Shown: one piece after another, positions 45,316 to 56,700 of the stretch | How the letters are laid out: each line of letters starts with the position of its first letter | Position numbering within the stretch: position 1 is the first letter of the stretch | Source of the DNA: Calocera cornea HHB12733 | Taxonomy: Eukaryota > Basidiomycota > Dacrymycetes > Dacrymycetales > Dacrymycetaceae | Assembly (NCBI GenBank): GCA_001632435.1 | Contig: KV423958.1 | Coordinates: forward strand, 62,001-126,000 | Length of the DNA stretch: 64,000 nt | Reading direction: 5' to 3' | The notes under the pieces: generated by a model | Told to the model about the DNA's origin: nothing | The model's input: the letters and a program-made list of their open reading frames with translations, nothing else | Databases searched by the model: none | Position numbers and translations under genes: made by a program

Positions 45316-46160
45316 CGTGTGCACGTCAGTGGTCCAGCTATCCCGTCGCCGCCGTGCGACCCATGGGATACCCCTCCCCTTAGTGGTGGGTGGAGTCAAG
45401 GGGCAAGGGGCTGGCAGAGCGTGCCGTTGCGCGAAAGGCCGCGTCCAGCCCGCACAGCCACCTGGCCCCTGCTCGCACGTGGGCGAAACGTGCGCGGCCC
45501 CTCACCGCCACTGCCCGGTTTGCTTCATTATAGATGCCGGTGCGTCATTCGCTCGCTTATGAGCCGCTGCTGCGCCTGGGACCGAAACCTTCGAACCGGC
45601 CTGGTCCTGGCGGGCGGTGGCTCCCAGCTGGAGCAAGGGATGCCGCTCCCGTTCCCCGTTCCCCGTCCCCGTTCCCCGCTGGGCCCGAAGCCGAAGCCGA
45701 GCGCGTTCTCCCTTCTCTTCGCACCTTCTCTCCTCCCCCTACTACCCTGACCCCCCCGCTCCCATTCGCCCTTCCTCCCATACACATACACAAACGGGCC
45801 ATGGCCGCGCGTCTTCGCTTCCTTCCCTTCCCAGCACAGTAGATCTCTCTCTGCAAGTACTAGTGCTCCAACCCACGTTCCCAGCCCACTCACACCAGCC
45901 GTCCCTCAGGGGCTCGCTAAGCTCCCACCAGCGCCGCTTCCCCGCCCTGCTGGACAGAGGGACACAAAACACGGCCGAGGAACGACACGAAGGATTTCCC
46001 TCTTCCCTCCTCCCCCTTTCCGTCCCTTTCCCCCTCACCCCCTCCACGCCGGCCGCACCCACCCCTCCCTCTCCCCCTCCCCCTCCCCCTCCCCCGCCGG
46101 CGCCGCCTCCCAACGCTGGCCAGTCTCCTCTCCCTCCTCTTCCCACAAGGGACACAAGGG
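45316..46160. other. Upstream region of the DM9 gene, with C-rich simple repeats
   Basis: 845 bp between the Helitron and the DM9 start. It carries C-rich low complexity: CCGTTCCC-type repeats near 45646-45680 and a CCCCCT tract at 46066-46096. Open frames here are by-products of the low-complexity sequence. Promoter and 5' UTR of the DM9 gene are expected here; the T/C-rich 45700-45780 may be core promoter. Confidence 0.5.
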
Positions 46161-47909
46161 ATGCCCCCCTTCGAGCACCTCCACACGGGCGCGCCCTACC
46201 CCCCGCCCGCCTCCTTCCCCGTCCGCCTCCCGCTCCCGCCACAACGGCCCACGACATGGCGCCCCAGCACTTGGTACGACACGGGCGAGGTCGTCCTGTT
46301 CGACGAGCTTGAGTACCGGAGCACAGGAGGGCACCTCTCAGGGGAGAGTTTCCCGGTACGCACGAGCGAGCGCGAGCAACTTGAGCGCATATATGCATAT
46401 ATGCTGACGGGACTCCAGCCGGACAAGTCACTTGCAACCTGGATCCCTCTGGAGAAGCCGCTGGAGAAACAGCACTTAGAAAAGCCGCCATCACCCTTCC
46501 CCGTGAGCGCGGAAAGCGAAAAGTTGCCCGAAAAGGATCAGGAGCCGCTCCCGCAGCCACCGCCCCCGCAGCATACACCGAAGGACGACGCCACCCAGCC
46601 GCCAGCGCCCGTCGAGGCAGAGGCCGAGCCGCCTCCGGTGTACCCTCCCCCACCAGCCCCGGCGCCGACGTACGCGGAGCAGGGCGTGCAGACGGACATC
46701 TCCCTCCCACCCGAGGCCTCCTTCCCGCCCTGGGTGTTCCAGAGCTGGCCTATGCCCGGCGGCGGGCCCTCGGGGTCGTTTGGCTCCCACCCGCTGTCGT
46801 ACCCCTGGCTCCCGCCGACGTATCAGCAGCCGCAGTACTCGGCCGCGACCAACTCGACGCAGCCACTCCTCCCCCTCAGCCTCCCACCGCAGCATATGCA
46901 GGCACCGCTGCCGTACCACCAGTTCACCCACTTCGCCCCGACACCCCCGATGATTCACGCGCCGATGCCCCTGCACCTGCCCCTGCGCCTCCCGCCGGCA
47001 CTCGAGTCCGTCCTCATGCCCATATCGGACCCCCTGGACACGAGGTACCGCGCTGCGCGCGCAGCGGAGCGAAGCCAGCAGACGGCTGCGAGCTTCCGGA
47101 GCGAGGTCGCCGGGGAGAAGGTAGTGCGGAGCCATGGGTGCGGGGTGTGGGCGTTCGGGGGCACGCGGGACCGGACACTCGAGGCAGAGCGCGAGGCCGC
47201 CTGGAGGGAGTGCGGGGCGCGCGGGCCCGAGGCGTGGTTGCGCGCCGCCCGGGCAAGAAGGGCGGCATATGCTGTTCCGGGAGCAGTGCGCCCGCCCGTG
47301 CGCTGGGTGCTCGTCGAGGAGGGCCAGAAGATCCCGGACGACGCGCTCCAGACGGGCGTCGAGGCGACCGGCGAGCCGCTGTACTCCACGCGCGTATGGT
47401 GGAAGGGCGGCCTGCACTTGGGCAAGGTGAGAGCGCCTGGTATCCCCCGTGTCCGCCCTGGCGACAGTGCTAACCGCCCTTGCCCTTTTCGTCTACAGGC
47501 TGCGAACCATATCCACAACTGTAGGTCTGTTTTCTCGGCTGCTGGGCTACGCTGACGGAGCCCGCAATATGTAGACGCGTCCATCTCCTGGGACTCGCAG
47601 GAGCACACCACCCCGACGTTCGAAGTGCTGTGCGGCCCGCCCGCGCACGTCCAATGGCTCGAGATCCCGCACGGCGTGCGCGCGACCAGCGCCCTCTTCC
47701 ACGACTTCACCGCCGTCGAGGGCGGCCGCGAGGCCACGGGCACATTCATATTCGTCGCGCAGGGCGAGTATGGTCTCGGCGGCGCCGTGGGCTTGCATCC
47801 AGGCAAGGCGAGCGCGGGGGACGATCATGCCTGCATTGGGTACGGCGGAGGGGAGGTGTGGATCCGGCCGTTCAGACTGCTGGTCTACACCCAGCCCTCC
47901 ATGGGCTGA
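46161..47909 (+). CDS. Proline-rich protein with C-terminal DM9/DUF3421 domain
   Basis: Three exons (46161-47426, a 22-nt microexon 47499-47520, and 47575-47909) give 540 residues. Residues 1-330 are Pro/Ala/Gln-rich and likely disordered (PLPQPPPPQHTPKDD, YPPPPAPAPTYAEQG). A Glu/Arg-rich helix-like stretch comes next (RDRTLEAEREAAWREC). The C-terminal ~160 residues resemble DM9 repeats: IPDDALQTGVEATGEPLYST, WWKGGLHLGK, then SISWDSQEHTTPTFEVLCG. DM9 domains are mannose-binding lectins or unknown-function modules in insects, molluscs and some fungi. The end FIFVAQGEYG..GEVWIRPFRLLVY could be a second sandwich module. No signal peptide is visible, so an intracellular protein is likely. Role unknown. 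The start could be further upstream in the proline-rich frame. Confidence 0.72.
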
Positions 47910-49702
47910 GCACGGGTCTCGCATCATCAACGCCTCGTCTCTCCTCCCTACGCGCATCGTCCCGCTTGTTTTCTTTCCAGCCTTGGCTCTCTGGATACCA
48001 CCCGCACAGCATATATACTCCCACCCTCACGATACAATGGACCCCCACACGCACGACGATATCGCAAAACTAAATGCATGTATCGACCCGCACCTCCGTC
48101 CGCATTCTCCCAACGAAAACCGATCACGACCTTCGCTCCGCCTGCTTAACACCCATACACTACTGAACGCGCGGCACTCGCACCCACAGACACCCGCGTT
48201 GTTTCGCCTCCTTTTCCAGCATCGCACATTATATATTCACGCCGCACCCGTTACCACTACTCTACTGCACCTATATGGCCGCCCCGCACGCACAAGCAGG
48301 CGGCCCGGTTTACTCGTGATGAGTGTACATGCCCGCAATACCTCGCATGCTCCACGCTTGCTTGCTCTAGACACGCCCCACCTCAGCCCGGCGTCTTCTG
48401 TTCCTGTTCCTGTTCTGCCTGTTTTCGTCTTCCAGCACGCCCTGGCATCATCCGACGCAGCACATTCTGGGTCTCACATTGTCTTCGGCTTCGTCCTCGG
48501 TTTCGTCTTCCATTCCTTCTTTCTATTGGGGTCTTCTTTGGGGGTATTTGCGTGCCCTGTCCCACCCGGGATACCGGCGTCTGCCACACACCTGCCCATC
48601 CATCGGCAGCGCAGGGCCAAACACGTACTATAGGTTTATTAATTCTCCCGCGCGCCCACATCGTGCCGCGACGTTTCTCATGCCTCCACGCCCAACGCAC
48701 GCAACCTGCATGCCTCCTGTCGCTGTCATCCCACCATCCATGTAATGCCTTGCCTTGCACGCATGCGCCCTCGCTTTGTACATGTACTCGGATCTGTTCA
48801 CATCTGCACCGTTTGGGAGATATACGGGATAATATATCTTTTTATGAAGAACATCGGGCCAGAAGCCCAAGCCTTGGCGCGCAACCTTGACAGATCATGA
48901 GGACCCGAGCACCCCCGAAGGCCCCAGCAAGCCATCGTGCGAGCTTCCCTCCCTTCAGAAGAGGCACACCTGGCGCTGGCCGACTTCGTTTGGAGCTTTG
49001 CTTCATTGCATACATCTAGAGTCGCCAGGGCCCGCGGAGCACGTCTATATCGGGCACCTACCAGTATCTGTCGTCTCTGTCGGGAGCCGCAATCGGCCGT
49101 CCACGGGACCAACCAAACCACCCGGTGTTCCGCGCAACGAAGAATCGAGCTGAGGAGGCCAGACATTGGGTGGGACATTACCCCCCAACGAGTTGGGGAC
49201 GGGAACGGTGCGGAGAAGAAGTGACGCTCCGCTGTGGCATGTCGACAGGACCGAAGCAACGGCGAAGCTGTGGAGCGCTCCGGACCGAACGCGATTTGCT
49301 CAGCGCTCGGCTCCGAAGGTGCTTTATTAGCCCCGCTCCCCGAATCCGGCTCCTCAGCTGACACCATAGAATCGAGCACTTCTCCGTCTTCGGGAAGCGG
49401 TGGCCGAGGTCGACTGATCGCTTGTCTGTGGCTTGACAAACGAGGGCCCGGGACACCGCTAGTACTTGTGGATCAGGCCCTGGCGTGCGCGGGGTTGATC
49501 GAGGCATTGGCTACGCGAGGTAAACGCGTACTGTGCCACTTCCACTGGCCGCTGCTGAGGACCAACGCTCAGTGTGAACCTTCCGAATCCACACTCGTCA
49601 GTCGGATATACTCCGAGTGAGCGGTGACTAGTATTGTACAAACAACAATATCGGTCTTAGATTACACTGAATCCGTCAATCCAACAATCAACCTGATTAT
49701 CA
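47910..49702. other. Intergenic region without a supported gene
   Basis: 1.8 kb. 47910-48400 is probably the DM9 3' UTR and flank. Two frames are open but unrecognised: minus 48798-49439 (213 codons, beginning with an acidic Pro/Ser segment) and plus 49234-49620 (128 codons). They overlap on opposite strands, have no family motif and are not annotated. The right end contains the 3' flank of the zinc-ribbon gene. Confidence 0.45.
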
Positions 49703-52116
49703 TCACCGTCGATGGTCAGCCTCATCCGTAGCCTTCCTCTTGCGGATCAACTGGGAGGCATCCTTTCTATCCTTCATCTCCTGGATCTTGAGCTGCAGGA
49801 GCTTCTGCCAACTCATCGACGAACCGAGATGCTTGACGAGCACAAGCACCGGCGATTCTCCAGACTTGCGGTACTGGGGATCGAGGTCGGCACGCGTATA
49901 CTGCGGCCAACGGAACTGATCTTGATCCATGTCCGAATGCCGTTGGATATACGCCTCGAGCGGTAAAAAGGCGCGCTTCTTGACGAACGCGTCCTCTACC
50001 CGCTGGTCGATCATGGGTCCGAGCTTTTCAAACGTCATCCAGACGTGCAATGGTGGACGGTCTGCGGATGCATAATCGTCGGTTCCTGCTGCGATGATCT
50101 TGCGGAACATCTCTGCGATGGCAATCGACGAGTGTGCATCGAGATCGCCGTTTTCGAAGGGAGAGGTAGTGAAGAGCCGAATGGTGCGACCTAAGGAGTT
50201 ACACAGTTAGGATCAACGTTTCTGCGGTGCGGCTGATCACTCACTCGTAATGTCCCATTGCGACAGCCAGACGTTGACCAGCATATACCCTGGTGGGCAC
50301 AGCTTGGTCGTCCGTCTCAAGTTCGCAAGTAGCTTGTCGTCTTCCTTGACCTCCTCTGGCAGCTCCTCGATTATTGGCTTGCCCCGTCTTGGCCTGTTCC
50401 TCGCCCAGGTCAAGCTGATGTAGTTCCTCTGTCCGGGGCCCGGTCCTTTCAGTACAAAATCCTTGGCGGGCCAACCACCGGCCAAGATCTTGTTTTCGAT
50501 GTCTTGGAACGTTTTCAACTGTAACGGAGAGTCACTGTCCACCTCCAACACCTGAAAACGTGTCAGATCCACTTCCGGCTTGAAAAACAAAGAACGCACC
50601 TCAGGTACAGCCAGCCTCAGGAAGTTGTCCTTCCACAATGCCTCACATGCCTCGATCACGTTATCAATCTGAACATCCCCTCTCAATTGGTCCGTCACAT
50701 CCCAAGATGCCATCTCAAGGTCGCCTGTGCCAAGGCGGGCGTGGGAAAGATTACATGTCTTGCGACCTTCGTCGAATAGCTCCTTGCATCTCCACTTGCC
50801 AGCTCCCGCTCTATATATGCATGAGTCTTATGCTGGAGGGCATATATGCTACAACCGACTCACCGGCCAGATCCACCACCACAGTCACTACACCGCTGGT
50901 ACTTCTCGCAGCAAGCCAAACATACCACCTGCCAAGACACGTTAGTGGACCGGGAGTTGTCTTCCGGGGTGCGGCGACTCACCTCGGAGGCAAACTCCAA
51001 TGGCTGCTCGGGGTACTTTGGTATGATCCCACCCGTCCCTTGCCTGCGCAGGCAGACGTCGCACACGGTCGGCATCGTCACATCGTTCCCCTGCTTGATG
51101 CGGCGCTTGATCTGCGGCTGCTCGTTGAAGGTGGCGGGTGTCGTACAGTTCTCACAAAGATATTGTAGCTCATATGGAACATCGAGCTCTTCTCGTGTGC
51201 CTCGCAGGAGCAGCTTGGCAATGGGAGTGTTACAGTTCGAACAGTTGATAAGCTGCTCGATACGCAGTTTGCGAGAACGGCGGGCGGTCTGAGCCAGCGG
51301 TGCCACCAACGCAGGGGAGAGACTTGAGCCAGAGCTGCCGGATGCGTGTGTAGCAGGTCCTGCAGCCGGAGCGTCGTCGTTGTCCGCTGACGGATCGGGA
51401 TCGTCGGGTGAACCGGACGACAGGCTGAGAGGGGGCTCTGGCGCTATTGGTTCGCCTGGCGCGCCAAAAAGCTCCTGGAGCATATCTGCAATCTCTGGGG
51501 AGGGTGGTTCGGCCATATTCAGACCCCCGAACGGTGCCATTGTGGGCTGATTTGACATGCCTGTCCATGCTGCCGACATGCCACTGTTGTCTCCAAACAT
51601 GCCCATATTGGGGAAATGGTCCACCGTCGTTGGCATCAGACCGGGGTTCGGCATGGACATGAAGCTGAAGTCCATTGGGGTGAAGTTCATCGTGCCGGCC
51701 TGGTTCTGCATCGTCGCCGACAAGGGCGTGTCGTTGCCATTGTTACCGAGGTGGGATGTCGGCATGGATTCTGAGGTTGTAGGGGAGATATGGTTGGACT
51801 GGAGGCGAGCAAGCTCGAGCTCGGCCTCGCGTTCCTTCCTTTTCTCGGCAGCGATTTGCAAGTCGAGTTCGCGTACGCGCTGCTTGCGCTGCTCCAAATC
51901 CAGCTGGAGCTCAAGTTCGCGCAACCTGACGGTTTCGCGTGCGAGTTGTAGCTTGATACGCTGCTCCTCGAGGGAAGGATTCGCACCCGAATCAGGTAAG
52001 GGTGGCATTGTGACGCCATTCTGACCGCCCAAGCTGTTGGCATTGTTGTTGTACGTTCCGTTGTTGTTGCTGAAGGACAAGAGGTCCATGTTCAAGCTGT
52101 ACACATCGTTTTCCAT
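49703..52116 (-). CDS. Coiled-coil protein with Cys-rich zinc-binding region, function unknown
   Basis: Not recognised as a known family. The spliced product is about 750 residues. Order: an Asn-rich start, a long Arg/Glu/Leu coiled coil (about residues 50-110, with ARETVRLRELELQLDLEQRK), a Met/Pro/Ser-rich disordered stretch (NFTPMDFSFMSMPNPG), then two Cys clusters, CSNCNTPIAKLLLRG..LCENCTT and CDVCLRRQGTGG..CLACCEKYQRCSDCGGG, typical of zinc ribbons. The C-terminal ~300 residues look folded (WDVTDQLRGDVQIDNVIEAC, RNYISLTWARNRPRRGK, PLHVWMTFEKLGPMIDQRV). It ends in basic LIRKRKATDEADHRR. Cys clusters plus a basic tail suggest a nuclear nucleic-acid-associated protein (inference). The in-frame ATG at 52170 would add 18 residues. 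Confidence 0.72.
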
Positions 52117-53567
52117 ATTTCCGTATAATGAGTTTGTTGGTGGATGGGAGGGATGACAGTCGAGAGGCAAGGACGCAAAGTGAGTGAGATGCCGATACCG
52201 AAAGATGACTTGGGCGACTCACGCCCACCTGACGGAGGGGTGTGAGACACTGGAGTGTCAGCGTAAGCCATCCGCTGATGCGCGTGCGTCGGTCTTTAGC
52301 GGAAGCTTCTCGCCCCTCGCATAATCGGCGATTATGATGAGCGTGGGGCTGAGGTGGGTTCATAACCCGCGCCTGGCCCTTTCCGACACATACATAAGCT
52401 CAACACTTCGAAAAGCTGTCACTGACAACAGCTCAAGAGGGCTTCGGGGTGTGCGTCTTTCATTGAAATAGACCAACGTTTACCGGAAATTCCACCCAAT
52501 TGTACCTTTGTAAGCAACCCCTCCCACTCACGGGCCGGCACCGATTCCGCATTCTTTCATTTGAGGTTGAGCAGCAGGAACATCTTCGCATGCATGCGCG
52601 CAACGTGGGTCGTTGCGTTTGTGAACCTCGGCCGTCTCATTCACCAGACCAGGAGTGTCGTGATGTCCGCACAAGCACATGAACTTGGCATTACACCGCT
52701 GAAGTCAAATGTGCCGCAGCTGCTGCATTCCAATTTCCAATTTGGGCCCATAGGAATGCAAGCGCGGACTCCACTCCACGACTCGATACATGGAGCCATC
52801 CGTTTAGGTAGCCTTGCCATTCTTGGATAGTCTTGCGGTTTCGGATAGGAAGGTCGTTGAAACTCAGCAAACGATTGGAGTCGCCGACATCCCAAAACGT
52901 TACAAGCTCGCAATCATAAATGAACGTCGAACGTCGTGGTTTGTGGACTTCACAGGCCTCCTGTGGGAACCGGCATGTTTCCACGTCTTGTCCCCAAATG
53001 TACTAGCAAGTCCCTGGCAGGGAATGCCATAGCCGAAGGCAGTGCCACTTGCATACGGATCAACCGGTACAGCTACCGGTCTTGCTAGACCAATACCCTG
53101 TCTACCAAAGTCGATAGGTCATTGTTACCCCTTCCGACTGGACAATGACCTTCTTCCCCTTTCTCCAACCGCATGCCAAACTCCCGGCAGAGACGCGTCT
53201 CAATCACCGCGGGTGCGAATAGATCTGGACCGGGATCATAAAACGGACGCGCCCCTCGGAGTACTCCGACCACGCAACGCCATGACGAATGACCATGCCG
53301 CCCTTGACGTTCTATGCGCGATTGTTGCCAATCCCAGTAGACGCATTACCTGCTGGCGCTGCCGGCGATTATCTACATCGTCACAACGGAATGATACGAA
53401 CCCGGGCCATATGGCTGGCTCGCGGCGTATAAAGACACGGCCTCTAAATGCCCCTCTCCACGTATTCGGCCGTTAATCCGAACGCCAGGCTGTTAGAGCT
53501 CTCCACTAAACAACTCCTAGACGTCCACTGTCGACACCTCCTTGACATCACTATATTCACTATAACA
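52117..53567. other. Divergent intergenic region, zinc-ribbon gene / dioxygenase 2
   Basis: 1.45 kb between two head-to-head start codons, holding both promoters. It includes a TATA-type element near the dioxygenase (53428-53434). Short open frames (for example minus 52691-52984) have no recognisable product. No RNA gene or repeat found. Confidence 0.5.
53428..53434 (+). promoter_or_regulatory. Probable TATA box of dioxygenase 2
   Basis: TATAAAG about 134 bp upstream of the start codon at 53568, in a setting (cgcggcg then tataaagacacgg) where a regulated fungal gene would carry its core promoter. Confidence 0.5.
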
Positions 53568-54836
53568 ATGGGCGACATTGGCATTGATTTCGGTGGAAAT
53601 CCGGTTCCTATCGTCGACTTCGGACTGTTTCTCAACCCTCCTAGCCCCGAGGCGAAGAAGGCGACTGCGAACTCGATCGTCCAGGCTTTCGGCACTGTCG
53701 GTTTTGTCTACCTTATGAACCATGGGATACCTCAGGACAAGGTTGACGAATGTTATGACTGGGTGCGCGTTGTCCGTACGCCCGTCTTTCTGTTCGTTAA
53801 CCTGGTCACGTAGAGCAAGAAGTTCTTCGCCCTCCCCTTAGAGGAGAAGAAGAAGTGCCTTCGCGTCCATCCGCCCACTGGGCCGTATCACCGTGGTTTC
53901 TCAGGTGTGGCGAATACGTGCGTAGCTTGGTAGATTCCGGGCAGATGTCAGTGCTGACACACCTCACAGCGGTCCTGTCGTGCGCCAAGCGCTTGAGATG
54001 AGCCGCGACGACGTCCCCGAATTCCCGAACCGGTGGCCGGATGAGTCCGCCCTACCCCACTTCAAGGACTTCTGCCTCGACTTCTTTCAAACCTGCTACA
54101 AAAGCCAGCTTGACATCCTGCATGCGATCGCGCTCGGCCTGGGACTGGAGGAGGACTACTTCGACTCATACCACACACAGAAGGAGAACCAGCTCCGGTT
54201 CCTGTACTACCCGTCTGTCGATGAACACTCGCTGCGCTCCGGTGACGAGGAAAGGCTGGATGCGCATACTGATATACGCACCTTGACTATGCTCTTCCAA
54301 GATGAGGTCGGCGGGCTGGAGGTGGAGGATCCGTACAACCCAGGCGTGTTCAGGTCGTCTCCTCCTATCAAGGGTGCCATGATCGTGAACGTATGTGCAT
54401 TTTGACGCCTGATGATTGTTCCTGACCACGCGAATAGATCGGGGACCTTCTGCAGAGATGGTGAGCAGGTCATTCAAAATAAATTCAAGTTTTCAAACGG
54501 ACTTTCAACCACAGGACGAACGACATGTTGCACTCCCCCATGCACCGCGTTCGCGCTCCCCCTCTGAAGGAAACGGAAGAAGTCGACAGCACTGGTGCCA
54601 AAGTAAAGATGACACCTCCACGGTACTCGATTCCATACTTCGCCACTCCAAATCTGGATGCGATCATTGAGTGCATTCCTGGGTCATGGAACGAGACGCG
54701 CGCCAAGAAGTACGAGGCCATAAATACCCAGGATTACATTGACATGACGGTGAGTATTGGATGTCGCAGACGATACACCGCTTATTTTCGTTTATAGGTC
54801 AAGTCCAAGCAGAGGCAGTATAACTACGTCAAGTGA
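53568..54836 (+). CDS. Fe(II)/2-oxoglutarate dioxygenase 2, paralogue of the one at 31.5 kb
   Basis: Six exons (53568-53762, 53814-53917, 53970-54390, 54438-54460, 54515-54749, 54798-54836) give 338 residues. It shares VPIVDFGLF, FVYLMNHGIP, HAIALGLGLE, GGLEVEDPYNPGVFR, MHRVRAPP and PPRYSIPYF with the paralogue. Iron ligands remain (His/Asp in DAHTDIRTLT; distal His in MHRVRAPP), but the sequence around HxD changes from HSDFGT to HTDIRT. About 17 residues around the GKEKVSQ..KAPD region are missing, and KESFE reads RQALE. Exon 4 is only 23 nt. Probably an active oxygenase with different substrate preference, or a decaying copy. It converges on the PhyH-like gene. Confidence 0.83.
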
Positions 54837-55042
54837 GGTTGGCTGAGAGAAGCCCGTCCCTAGAGTAGGTATCACCCGGCTCTGCTGATGTGTGCTTTGA
54901 TTTCAACGCACTTGTACATGTTCTCCACTTTTAGACACCCGTGAGCAACCAGTATACGGCACCGGTCCAGTCTTACAATAAAAACACGTCCAATTAACAG
55001 TCGTGGAACATTCGACACAGGATACAACACGCATGGATTAGA

Positions 55043-56700
55043 TCACGCCTCAGAAAGACCCATGATTGGTGCCTGCCAATAGACAATGCCGTTCTCGTGC
55101 ATAGACTCATACTTGTTGCCGGTCTTCTTCTCCCATTCCTTCAGACGTTGAATCTCCTCCTGTATGAGCGCATCCTTCTTCGCCTTAGTGCGAGGAAGGA
55201 AGCGGTAGCGCTCCCTAGTCGGCTTGAAGTCGATCCAGTCGCAGTCAAGGTCGTGCAGGGTCTTCAGCTCGATGAGAGACTGATGACGTATGAGACACAA
55301 CATCGAAGTGGAATCGAATTTAACCTTACATAATCATCCGGGTTCTCACGCTTCAGCTGCTGCGGCTCAGCGAAAGAAACAAAGGGGTTGATGATAAAGC
55401 GCGAGTTGCGGATGTGATTGCGAGAACGGCTGTGAGGCTGTGGTAGATGGCGTTAGAAAGGCAGGCATCTTGTTTCCACCTCACTTACAGTCAAGAAATG
55501 GCAAAGGAACACGTCGCCCGTCTTGCCGGTGAGCTGAGACGCATTAGGTGAGTTCGAGACGAGGGAATAGGATAAGCTACCGTCACGAAGTCCTTGCATT
55601 CGCGGACAATGTTGGGTACAACGCGGTTGCCAGAGCCCTCAGGATCACACATATCCTCCGAACCCTCCGGATGTTCCAGAAGCCTGACGAGGACAGGTGG
55701 CTTGGTTAGATTAGGGAAGGACATTCGGGGGTGGAGACCTACCACTTGGCAACCTTGCCAATGCCATCAGTCGCGATGTAAGTGGGACCAGCCCGCTCCT
55801 CAACATCGCTGTAAAGCACCAGGCACTCCAAAGCTTGGTTCTCAGCATCTGCGATCTTGTCAGGGCACGTATACAATCATATACTCGTAACATACCAAGG
55901 AAATGACGGAACCAGTCACCGTCGCTAACGCCAACTCAGTGCCTTTGGGGAGGAATGCCACGAAAACGCGTGCTCACACATGCCAAGGGCCGCTACACAC
56001 GAATGTCAGACGATGGGGCAGAGCCCTGGGACTGAAAAACAGCTTACAGGTCACGAGGATCAATGACCTCGTTAGGGTCATACTCGGGGTTACCGAGGTT
56101 GCAGATGAAGGAATCGCCCCACGAGGCCGTCTTGTAGTCGACGCGATCCTCGCCGCCCATCAGCTCGCACATGGCACCCCAGACCTTTGGCGCAAAGTCC
56201 TGAGAGGCATTAGATAAGTCTCAGCGTGACCGAAGAGCCGAAGTACCTTTGCATGCCACATCTAAAACGGACGGGAAACATTAGGAAGGAGCAAAGGTGG
56301 GCATAGAACACAATCCCACCTTGTGGCGAGGCATATGGATCTATCATTCATACAATCAGTGAGCATGGAGCGTTGATTTTACATTCAGTGCATTACCTCC
56401 TCCTTTGTCCACGTGTTCTTGTCGTTCTCGTCCATGCCGAGACGTACCCAGACGGTCTCTTTTGCCATCTTGAGGTGGTCCTCTGGGATAGCACCGCGAA
56501 GAACGACGTAGCCCTTCTCCAAGAAGTGATCGGCATCCTCCTCTACAGAAACGGCATGTTCACAGACAGTCCAGAGGGCATACATGCAGCATCTTACGAG
56601 ACAAGAACTTCAAACCATGCTTCTTGACGTCGTACTTGTGTGTGAAACCAGGCTTCGTAGCGATCTGAGGCTTTGCCTCGGTCCCGTTGGTCGCAGACAT
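55043..56700 (-). CDS. PhyH-like Fe(II)/2-oxoglutarate dioxygenase
   Basis: Phytanoyl-CoA-hydroxylase superfamily oxygenase, substrate unknown. About 12 exons in 1.66 kb. Main blocks: HFLEKGYVVLRGAIPEDHLK, DFAPKVWGAMCELMGGEDR, SWGDSFICNLGNPEYD, then the metal site GPWHVDGDWFRHFL, YIATDGIGKVAKWLLEHPEG, GDVFLCHFLT and RNHIRNSRFIINPFVSF. The HxD iron motif is assembled from two exons: His in a 15-nt exon (55978-55992), Asp in the next, 29-nt exon. Two other microexons are 56320-56340 (21 nt, IHMPRHK) and 56247-56261 (15 nt, MWHAK). The distal His is probably in FLCHFLT or PHSRS, with the 2OG-binding Arg in RNSRF. The end is charged (KKDALIQEEIQRLKEWEKKT). All junctions stay in frame. Confidence 0.83.

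Noticed and set aside
47910..49702. Overlapping 213- and 128-codon frames on opposite strands
   Set aside because: They compete with each other, lack domain motifs and have no flanking splice signals that extend them.
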